Source: Arthrinium phaeospermum
Lineage: Eukaryota > Ascomycota > Sordariomycetes > Amphisphaeriales > Apiosporaceae
Direction of reading: 5' to 3'
Assembly: GCA_006503535.1 (NCBI GenBank)
Contig: QYRS01000007.1
Span: 1,302,001 to 1,366,000, forward strand
Length of the DNA: 64,000 bases
Positions 54,807 to 64,000 of the stretch are shown in pieces. Made by a program: the position numbers and the translations under genes. The notes under the pieces are model-generated. The model did no database searches, had not been told where the DNA came from, and worked only from the letters and a program-made list of their open reading frames with translations. The stretch's first letter is position 1; each line of letters opens with the position of its first letter.

Positions 54807-56199
54807 GCTGTTTTGATATAGATCAGACCTTCTGTGACAAAATGAATGGCAAAGCCAGCTCGTTAGTGAACTTCCTGGGAAACCAAAAAGCAGGACGGGA
54901 AACACTTTTGAATCCCGTCCATCCGAACGCAGACCAGGCTATGACCTATATATATATATATATATTTTCAGGTAGCCGGATTACGGCCCCCTATACCGAT
55001 GATGCACAATGGCGAAAGAGGAGAAATAAGCTGCATGAAGCTGACCGCTACGGCTGTACAGCGGCCCCAGCCGCCCCGAATCTGATCTGACAGCCTGCTT
55101 GCCATGATCTCATTCTCACACTTCAGCCAGTCGGAAAGCCTGACTGGCATCTGCCTTCCATGCCATTTGGGGGCCAGGCAGAATGAAACGCCATGGATCT
55201 CACAGGGCGGATGAGCTACAAGAACATGTACATGACACCTCACTTGCAAAGTCCTTGATGGGGACTCAAGTCCGTTTCGCCGGAAAACCGAGCCCATCAA
55301 TCTCCAGGCCTCAATACTTCCCCGTCGAAATGAAGTTCCGGCAGGCTTCCACGTCACGTGGGCGGAGCGAGGCCCTCCGCATCTTGATGTGTATGCTTCG
55401 GGAGTGGAGGACGTCATCCTCCCGATCACCTCGCAAGACGGAGCGAAACGTTCGAATACGAGTTCTCCCAAGTGGGACATTTCATTGCCGTCTCAGGGGA
55501 TGCCAGCCGTTCATAGCTGTGCGAGAAGGCACATACCCTGAGAGCGTAGTTTAAATTGCACGGATAGACAAACGGGATCACAAAAATTAAACACTGCAGA
55601 TATCAACAATCAATCATGCGTTGGGAAGTCTAGAATCATCATACATAAAGTACTCCCCAAGTCTCTGCGTAATGACAGTCGTAACGTCGTGAGCATCCAG
55701 TCAACTCCAGGTTGTATGTACCAAGACGGCGTGATATTGATACCAACGGCCGCCCCTTGATGAATGTCCCCCCTGAAATTGAAACCTGCTTCCAAGCCCG
55801 CCGTATGTATATGTATATCCTCCGCTAACACGCGGTTGCAAATCCCATGAAACTAACTCCGCCCCCTAGTACTCTGTAATCAAAATCTCCCTTCTATAAA
55901 TGGTCGCTGAAGTGGACATGAAATGCGTAGTAGAGCCAAACGTCATCTTGCGACAAGCACCGCGGTATAAGGCGCAGATGATGAAAATGGGTTGCAAGCT
56001 CTGCTACGTGAAAAATTCATAAAGCAATTTCGAAAAAGCTCCTGCTTGGCCGTAAAAAATATAAAATTCGTAATCATGGCAAGCATCCCTTTATGTCAAG
56101 GTAGCAAGCATGGCCTTCATGATGCCTGGCGGAGGACCTGCGAACAACAAGTTAGCAATGAGTACAATAACAGAACAAGGCAACGTCGCGCACCTTCAT
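54807..56199. other. intergenic
   Basis: 1.4 kb between the promoter of the esterase gene and the 3' end of the next minus-strand gene. It contains a TA microsatellite. Reading frames near 55183-55554 show no domain. Confidence 0.45.
54947..54964. repeat. (TA)9 microsatellite
   Basis: An uninterrupted TA run about 140 bases upstream of the esterase start. Confidence 0.9.
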
Positions 56200-58025
56200 C
56201 TATCGCTTCTTAGGCACGCTGATGGACATCCTACCTTTCTTGTCCTTCTCAATGCGCACCCCGCGCTTAGGCTCCTCGATCCTCTCCGTCTCCTCGTACA
56301 GCACCAACTCGCCGCTGCTCAGGCGCTCTGCGCGAACCAGCTCCCGGCTGGGACTGTGGCTATGGCTGTGACTGTGGCTGTGGTGGTGATGGTGGTGCCG
56401 ATCCCGCTTCATCAGATCCCGTTCCGCCTCGAGGCGTGCTATCTCGGCCTTGATAGACCTGTCGTCACGTCGACGGTCCGCGACAAGAGCCAGTGGGCCA
56501 GCCGGAACTTCTTCGTATTCGCGACTGTATTCACGATATTCGCGTGGCTGGGCATCTACAATGTACGGCGTACGTCCTGAAGTAGAGGTGGAATAGCTGC
56601 GGTGGCTCCGGGTTGGCGAGACTTCCCGTTCAATCATGGTGTGTCGGCTGTAATATTCCTCATGAGGAGGCGGCGGCGCATGGACGACAGGAGGGGGAGC
56701 GGGAGCATATACAGTAGCTGGCGGAGGAGGAGGAGCGTATACAGTTGCTGGCGGCGGGGGAGCGTAGACGGAAGCTGGCGGCGGCGGGGGAGCGTGAACA
56801 GAAGCTGGCGGCGGCGGCGGGGGAGCATAGACAGAAGCTGGTGGCGGCGGGGGAGCGTAGACAGACGCTGGTGGTGGAGGTGCGGGCGCGGGCGCAGGTG
56901 CCGGTGGGGGCACAGTATAAATCTCAGTCTTGCGCTCCTCGACAATACCTGCAGCTTCGGATCGGGCATCCATGACTTCGGTTTCGGCCTTCTTGTAATC
57001 TTCGCTCAGTTTCAGGAGGTCGTCGATGTTCTCTTGGCCCAAGGCCTTCTGTACCACAACGGTATTACCCTGCATGGCATTAGTATTCGTCATCGACAGC
57101 AACTCATAGAGAGAAAATGTACCTCTTCTATGAATGGGTAGCCCAAGTCAATTAGTGCCCGCTTTGATACCAGACGGCCAGGGATACGTGTCTTTCCCTT
57201 CTTGGGGTATTCGCTCTTGACCGTCACCGTAGTGCCACCGCTGCTGCTTGCGCTATCGCTGGTCCTAGACGACGACTTGGAGCTGCTCCGAACAGTGCTT
57301 GGGCGGTGCGAGTGACGCGATCGGTGCGTGGTTCTAGAAGAGCTGCGATCCCTTCGTCGCCGCGTGCGGGTGACCTCACGTTCGTGAACTCTCTCGGGGT
57401 AGCCTCGGAAATCCTCATCTCCGTAGTGATCGGGGTCCGAAACTTTGATCTCATCGTAGTCGCGCTCGGCATACATCCGGGGAGGAGGCAATGCTCTCGA
57501 TCGAGGAAGCGGGACAGGTTCATAAGGGTCGGGGCGGGTGTCTGGGCGGTAGTCCGCACGGCGTGCAGGAGGACCGTATTCATCTCTTTCGTGTTCGTAG
57601 AAGCGAGGCGCAGGCCGACGATCAAATGTGTCGAGAGACGACTGGCGCCGTATAAGCTGACCTGGGCGGCGGGGTGGTGAAGAATCGCGGTAGTCTCTCT
57701 CCCTGTCCATCATAACGCGGCGATCGAATTCGGTTGGCGGCGAACGTCGGCGCCGAGGCTCGTCTTCCCAGTAGGGTCGGTCACGCGAACCGTAGTCATC
57801 GTCCCAGGGGCGAGGAGGCCCGCGCCGTTCACGCTCAAATCTCTCGTCGACCGAGTGCTCTCGTAGGCGTGTAGGAGGGCCGCGAGCAGGGTACCTGTCC
57901 CGCTCCTCAAAGCGCTCTCGCTCGTCGGCGTATCTACCACCGCCACCGCGCTCCCGCTCTTGGGTGAAGCGGTCTCGGTCCCACCGATCACCAGCCAACT
58001 CGCCGGTAGAAGCCCTGTACGCCAT
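56200..58025 (-). CDS. charged/proline-rich fungal protein (DUF8035-like core)
   Basis: Exon 1 is 58025-57123 and exon 2 is 57069-56200. The 53-nt intron (GTACAT...ATGCAG) is in phase, giving 590 aa. Residues 1-260 are dominated by Arg, Asp, Glu and Tyr with many RD, ER and RS pairs. The conserved core spans the intron: KGKTRIPGRLVSKRALIDLG, then YPFIEE and GNTVVVQKALGQENIDDLL, a pattern I associate with the fungal DUF8035 domain. A run of seven related Pro-rich units of the type ASVYAPPPPP follows (about 345-425). Near the C-terminus come a coiled segment (IKAEIARLEAERDLMKRD), a HHHHHHSHSHSHSHS tract and a final basic KDKKGRMSISVPKKR. No membrane segment or signal peptide. Function unknown; a cytoplasmic or nuclear scaffold is a guess. 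Confidence 0.85.
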
Positions 58026-60734
58026 TTCGTAGAGATACCGAGGGATGCAGGCTGCAGCAGAACGGATAGATGGGTATTGTATATAGGCAAGACAAGACTC
58101 GATTTACGGGTCTTAGCTGCCGACTGTGGATATGGGGGAAAAGATGACGAGAGGGGGGAAAAAAAGATTGTCGGTCAAACAATGACGACAAGAGGGGCTT
58201 TGCTATGTCCAGACAGCAAATGGGACGATGGTTGGACTGACGGGGCCAGTTTCGGGCTCAGCTCTGGGGTGAGTTGAGGGAAGAATGTTGTTTGTGTAGT
58301 GCGGAAAGCCTCGACGTCCCCGCTGGGTGAAACGGTTCGGGAATGTGTCGGTGAATAAAGTGCGCGGGTGTGCGAGCGTATAGAGAGGGAGGTTTGTGTG
58401 TGGTGCGTTGTTGGTTGGTAGCGTACTGTAGCGTAGCGGATGGTCTGGCGGATATTCCAGTTCCAAGTTTTGGGACCCCGCGCTCGTTACGTATGACCTC
58501 AGAGCTCGTGGGCTAAGCTACTTTGCGATATACTGGCAGCTTAAAACGGTGGGTGGTTGATCCCCCGCTCTCTCTCAAAGTGCCCAACTCGAATATGGTA
58601 GATAGTCGTCGGACGATTCCAAAACGTCTCTCGCTCGGGTCTCTGTCTCTTGGAAACTCAAGTCGTGGGAGAAAAGTCTGGAGGCTGGCAATTTTACTTT
58701 CTCCCTTCCCTTTTTAAAGAAGAAGGATCGAGGTTGAGCGAAGTGTCCAAGTGGAGGAAAAAGCAGGCTTTGGGTTGGGCTGGCGATAGAGAGTGCCGGG
58801 ACAGGGTCGCTTCGCTAAGGGCGACGGGTCCATCTCCAGGGGTGGCATGGGATTGATGGAGTGCTGGAGTGGTGGGCAGCATCAGTAATCCGTGATAGGA
58901 TATGTTATACCAGTACTTCTCGGCTTCCTCTCCGGGGCATATCGCTACTATGGATGAGCTATCGAATTATCCTCGCCGGTCCAATCATGGGCAACGAAGC
59001 AGCAACTTCCAGCGGTCCCTATCGACTCTGACAGGTTGATGCAATTGAGTTGTCTGCCCTTGAACTTGGAGTCAGAGGTACCTCGCTAGCATGCGCTAAC
59101 AGACACCGGCTCTCGACACTAACACGCAGAACCTGGGTGTTCCTGGATGGGCACAATTGGGCAGACATGTGGCCGACTGACTGCACGTCCCAGGATAGAC
59201 ATTGTCTCGCATGCGACGGTTACTTTTCGGTCGCTCATCTCGCTGCTGGATGCTGCGACAGATAAGCGCCATGTACGTACGTGAAGATCAATGAGCATCA
59301 ATGAGGGTCAAGATGTATGCATTTGCATGCAGGTATATTTGGGTATGCGTTCCGGTCTGCCCCGCTACCGTTGCTGCCCGCTGCATAACGAAACTCAACC
59401 GTGCAGCAGTCTACGACGTATGTCGTACTTCCTTGACCGTTAGACCGCTAGGTAGCAAAAAAGAAATAGTCTCGCCGCAACAAGTCGACATATGTAGACG
59501 GATATAAAAACGAAATACCTAGGCATGACGGGCGGTGGTCCGTCCCCAAGCTATCGTATCGTGCCAGTCTGCCACTTTGCGTACATGGCTTGAGGCGGGA
59601 TGCAGCATGACGTATGCAGCTGCCCTGGGAAGCCCCCGAAGCGGGCGGAAAGCAAAACGCATCAAATTGGTTTTTGTCGGGCTCCACGATGCTTCTGGAA
59701 TCCTTCGCTCCGGACCACAACCAAGATGGATCTCCAGCAGATTGGGCACCGGACAAGAACGTGTTTTGAGTTTGGTAGTCAATATGGAAATGGGAAAATT
59801 CCTGTCTTCCGAGATTGGTTTGCCCCCTGGTTAGTTGCCCAACCGAACCTTCTCGTCGGGATCTGGAGCCCAGCACCCAGCCAGTGCCGGGATGTTGTGG
59901 AAAGGACCAGGGCCTTTTTTTTTCTCCTCGCTTCGGACCGTCGAATACGATTGTGGAAGTGTAACTGGGGTTCCATTTATTAAGCCCCCGCAAAGTCTTT
60001 CTCTAGTTCGGTTTTGTAGTTCCGCGATATCCAATCCGATGAAAGCCTACCAACACATCGCGCTTTTGTCGTCGGATCCGGTCCGTCATTTTTGGCCATA
60101 ATAGGAGTGGTCGCATTGATTCTTTGATATGACGGCACGTGCTTTGGCGGCTTCTAACTGCGTTAAGTTAGAATCTTACACTATTGCTATGAATGTCGTT
60201 GAAAAGTTCTTCAAGGGGACGGGGTTGTGTTGTGTTGGTATTTTCCCCAAAGATACTTCTTGGACAGTGAATGCAAACAGGTCATGCACCCATCGTCGCC
60301 TGATCCATCACATCCATCATGTCCGACTTTCGGTGGATCGTGGATACACAGGACTTCTGTGTAATAGTGTGACGAAACGCTATACGAACATCATGCAGTA
60401 TGCGAAGTATATCCCGAAGGAGTAACTCTATCACGGACTGAATTGTTAGACTACCGACGCTTAACAGCGACCAATGCTCCTAATGCATCACTGCCATCCC
60501 ATAGAAAACGGCATGGTTATATCGCTATATCAGAAATAATTGCAAGCGATGTTGCCGGTCGCCGAATACATGGGATAGGTAAAAAATCGATACGCAGTCT
60601 GAATACCGTATATTATCCTAGGAATCGTTATAAGCTAAGAAGGCCAGTCTAGCACCAATAGCCACCGGATCCAACCATGAATGCATCTACCACCAGAATA
60701 TGGCTAGAAACTAATTATCGCAGACCAAAGAGCA
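58026..60734. other. 2.7-kb region without a recognised gene
   Basis: The left part is the promoter of the charged protein gene. The rest has only short reading frames on both strands without domains. It becomes AT-rich from about 60100. I see no terminal repeats. Confidence 0.45.
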
Positions 60735-61941
60735 CTAAGCTGAGTCCAGGTGCGATGGTTTCCAGGCGTCGCTGTGCAGCCATTCACCCAGGATCTTCTG
60801 GAATTCATGTTTCTTCGCATGGGCATCTTTGAACGATGCGGGGTCTCCATGCATTCTTTCCGGTATCAAGTCAAACCCATGGACTTGATCCGGGATCAGA
60901 AGCCAGCGCACCCTACGTCCATCGTCGCCGACGTGCTCAAACGCGAAGCGCTCGTCATCCAGGATCAGGGCTCCCTTGGTCTTGCTAGGCGTATTCTGGC
61001 CGACTTTCTGGCCCTGGATCGGCTCTGGCCGGTTTGCGAGTCTGCAGGCCATGCGCCATGCCTCATGCGACAGCTGGTCCAGCTCAGCAGCCATGAAGAA
61101 GATGTTGGGCGGGAAGGTGTCTCGTGGCGCGTAGATGGGAGACAGCAAAGGGTCCTTCAAAGGGTGGCCGTACGGGATATAGCTCCACCGGAATAATGGC
61201 GAGATGCGCGTCAGGTAGTCCGTCGCGCTGCCGCGAATTCCCGGGAATCCCGATTTGTACTGACGGTTCTGGATCTTATCCTGGGCGTGAACAGATTGAT
61301 CGAGCGAAGGGTACATGGGAACGACGGCTGCCGGCTTGATGGTCTCTCGGACTAGAGGCAGCTGGCAGGCAGCCATGGAGAGATTCCCTCCAGCCGAGAA
61401 TCCACCCACCGCAATACGCTGTTTGTCAATCGGAAGACTCTCATCCTGATATGCAGCCATCAGGAGAGACTGAATGTCAAACAGAGCAGTAGGAAATGGG
61501 TAGGCGGGCGCCTTTCGGTAGTTCAGCTCCACGACCAGAATTTGATGCATGTCGGCAAACGCCCGATTCCACGCATCATCGTCCTCCGGACCTCCTAAGC
61601 AAAATCCACCACCATGGATATTGAAAAAGCAAGGCAGGTTTCCAGGCGATTCTTGGTCCCACGATTGCGGGAAGAAAATTCTGTGAGAGTCAGCCTTCTA
61701 GTCCCTGAGCAGTCACGATTCCTAGGGGTCTAGGGTAGTCTTACCGAACAGACAAAGATGGCCGGCACTCATAGTTCTTCACGAGATCCGGGGAATGAGG
61801 GGGCTTTCTCAGCCAGTGGTATAGCGACCCGCCATATCTCAAAGTATTGGCGGCGCTCTGTATCAGATTGATCAGTACAGCCTTGTACGAAGCTTCGAGA
61901 AGGCCTGGGTGTGGTTGCAGGTCTGAATTGGCCGAAGCCAT
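60735..61941 (-). CDS. alpha/beta hydrolase (hormone-sensitive-lipase-like esterase)
   Basis: Exon 1 is 61941-61745 and exon 2 is 61680-60735. The 64-nt intron (GTAAGA...CTCACAG) is in phase, giving 380 aa. The oxyanion motif HGGGFCLGG follows PCFFNI, then VVELNYRKAPAYPFP, typical of the HSL (abhydrolase_3) family. The nucleophile elbow is GGFSAGGN (Gly-Phe-Ser, where most relatives have Gly-Asp-Ser). The acid is likely in MAAELDQLS and the base is His in DQVHGFD. No signal peptide is evident, so it is probably cytosolic or loosely membrane-associated. The substrate is unknown; such enzymes often act on short acyl esters or lactones. The reading frame is intact. Confidence 0.9.
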
Positions 61942-63091
61942 ACTGAAGATTCTGAAGCAGACTGTGATGTGATATCACGATTAGGTAGGTAAGTAGGTAC
62001 GATGAGATTCTGAAAAGTCTCTTCTAGGTGGTGCATCTAAGGATACGAAGATGGGTAATGGTTTGTTGATGAGAAGTGTTGGCTTCAGGGCTCATGCATT
62101 TTTACAGGGGATGGCAGGAACATCCCCACTGCGTTCCTGCAGTTGGCATCATCTCAAGGATACGGCGTGCCTGGGCCAATAAGGGGCTTCGGCCGCGTCT
62201 GGGGAAGTAAGCGAAGTGCTTCGAGTTCGATATAATCCCTGACTTCGGATTACATATCAATCGGCAGTTTTTATCAACAGATAGCGCACCCCTGGCGTTA
62301 GTGAAGTCCTATCCGATGTCCAACACAAGCACAAACAGAATCGACTGTCTGTCGGCGCACCAAGATGCGATTGGTACCCCGCTTGAAACGCGAAACCAAA
62401 CAACCACGGGGATTCAATCAACGCAGGGGGTTGTGGCTGTAAGCTTCCTGGCCGCGGGGGAATGAGCAGCTCTCACGGCTCTCTGTTTGCATCTTGTTCT
62501 TAACCGGTGAGTCATCGAACGTATGAGTGCACGGCACACGCATTTGGCCGCCTCATTCCGATTGCCTGTGCAACCTTGGAAAAGCATAGCATGCAGATGT
62601 TGGACCAATCTGGACTCCCTGAAGGGTAGGGGTTCTGGGCTTCGTGACGACGAGCGTCGACGTTTGATTCGTCACCAGAGGTGCACTACAGCGACCACAG
62701 TGACTCTAGCCAAGTGGGTACTCCGAATTGACAGTGGCCAAATCAAGTCGGATTCCGACCCTCGACAATGACCACACTCATGCCGGCGCTCGTAAGCAGG
62801 CATACGAATCCCACTGCAGCCCCGACCAAATCGCTGTCGTAAGTGACAGTGATGAGACTCCGTACCCAAGGCAACGGAGAGGGGTGATCAGCGCTCCGTC
62901 GGCTTCGGAGTCAGTTCTCGGGCTGACGAGGCAGCAACGACGTTCGTTTGCTACATAAAGTAGGTGTATAAGGCTCTGTATATCTTGATATTGGCAGCAG
63001 CAATCCATGTCCTAAAAAGATGCACTGTCGTCAAACTTAGCCAGTAATTCCTCGGTCAAGTCAGTGGGCATTTCAGTCCTTCGGAACGATC
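61942..63091. other. divergent intergenic region
   Basis: 1.15 kb between the hydrolase and the ABC-C transporter, which are transcribed away from each other. It holds both promoters; no gene is seen. An ACTCCGTAC word occurs near 62858. Confidence 0.45.
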
Positions 63092-64000
63092 ATGTCGTTC
63101 TCTACGTGCAAAAACGACAACCTCATAGGACCCAATGTCAATGGCTGTCGAGATGACTTCGATTTCACCGTCAAGTTCGAGTTTGTGGTATTCTCTATTG
63201 TACCTTCGTCCATCTTTGTCGTATTGGCCCTTTGGCGGACATTCCACTTGTCTCGAAAACCGGCCGTGGTCAACGAGCCGGCTATCCAGCTTCTCAAATC
63301 TGTAAGTGTTAGACATTGAGTTGGTTTGAAAAGACCACCTTCACTGACTGATCCAAGGGCTGCATCACGACATACCTTGGCCTTCAACTAGCTTTATTAG
63401 TTCTGGTGGCTATTCGCTCTTTCGAAGTGACAGCTTTCAGTATCATCCACAGTACTACGGTTCTTGGCAGCCATCTGCATCATCCCGCTGTCGCTGCTCG
63501 AACACAGCCGTTCAGCAAGGCCGTCCGTTCTCCTCAACGCCTACCTCTTCTTGACACTTCTCTTTGACATCACGCAGACACGCACTTTCTGGCTAGCCTC
63601 GGGAACGAGGTTGGAGAAAGCGAACACTGCTCTTTTTACCGCTTCGGTTGCCCTCAAAGCAATTATCCTTCTCCTCGAAGCCCGGCGCAAGAGATGTTTC
63701 GTCAAGTGGGATGAGAAGGAACACAGCCCTGAAGAAACGTCGGGACTTTACAGTTTGGGTGTCTTCTTCTGGCTGAACCGGGTCTTCATCGATGGGTACA
63801 GCAAAATTCTTCAGATTGACGACCTCTACCCCTTGGATAGCGGGATGCGAGGCAAGGTTCTGGACGAAAGGTTCAACCAGCATGCCGATTACTCAAAAAT
63901 GAAGGGCGACAAGTATGGCTTGCTGAAAGCGCTGTGTCGGACTCTCCTCGTGGAACTGCTGCTCCCTGTAGCGCCCCGGCTGGTGCTTCTTGGCTTCCGG
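63092..64000 (+). CDS. MRP-type ABC-C transporter, N-terminal part (runs off the window)
   Basis: Exon 1 is 63092-63301 (70 codons) and the 56-nt intron (GTAAGT...ATCCAAG) is in phase. Exon 2 begins at 63358 with GCITTYLGLQLALLVLV. The sequence matches the start of fungal multidrug-resistance-protein-type ABC-C pumps. It shows the opening CRDDFDFTVKFE, five hydrophobic segments of TMD0, the block LLEHSRSARPSVLLNAYL, DITQTRTFWLAS, the linker LLEARRKRCFVKW, and the elbow ETSGLYSLGVFFWLNRVF before TMD1. Between VTAFSIIHSTTV and FLAAICIIPLSLLEHSR the frame shifts near 63445-63455, equal to one extra or two missing bases. Both nucleotide-binding domains lie beyond the edge. Family proteins export conjugates and drugs at plasma or vacuolar membranes. 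Confidence 0.85.

Overview
This window is nuclear DNA of a filamentous ascomycete (Pezizomycotina, most likely Sordariomycetes). The evidence is short 3n and non-3n introns of 47-186 bases with GTAAGT/GTGAGT-type donors and CTAAC/CTGAC branch sites, gene families confined to such fungi (DUF3176, 2EXR, fungal hemerythrin-like proteins, CBM1 modules), and a fungal-type domain architecture throughout. Genes lie on both strands with no operons. I see no rRNA, convincing tRNA, CRISPR or intact transposon.

Layout. 1-9.1 kb: a decayed hemerythrin-like gene, a GIY-YIG/T5orf172 protein, a hidden two-exon cystine-knot secreted protein, an SRPK-like kinase, and an orphan with Cys/His repeats. 9.8-20 kb: a DUF3176 membrane protein, the nuclear-basket protein Mlp1/TPR (about 2014 aa), and a small membrane protein. 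21-24.5 kb: a three-repeat cysteine-rich type I membrane protein and a second small secreted protein. 26-36.4 kb: a potassium-channel-beta-type aldo-keto reductase, a 2EXR gene and a DBF4/Dfp1 gene that are both badly disrupted, a 203-bp tandem duplication between them, and the mitochondrial peptidase Icp55. 37-44.7 kb: a short-chain dehydrogenase, a dead CBM1-GH35 beta-galactosidase, and 4.6 kb without a convincing gene. 44.7-64 kb: a PDR-type ABC-G transporter, an RNase H-fold protein lacking most catalytic residues, a Gly-rich single-pass membrane protein, an SGNH esterase with a 23-nt microexon, a Pro-rich/charged protein, an alpha/beta hydrolase, and the start of an MRP-type ABC-C transporter running off the edge.

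The genes do not form one obvious pathway. Housekeeping loci (Mlp1, kinase, Icp55, DBF4) are mixed with secreted and detoxification loci (effector-like proteins, ABC-G, ABC-C, esterases, SDR). The most striking window-wide signal is that many genes are broken by single-base frame changes, most of them equivalent to loss of one base, while long genes such as Mlp1 and the ABC-G transporter are clean. This means either local consensus errors or real gene decay, and it must be settled before calling pseudogenes. The GH35 gene, with five stops in a single frame, is a real pseudogene by any reading.
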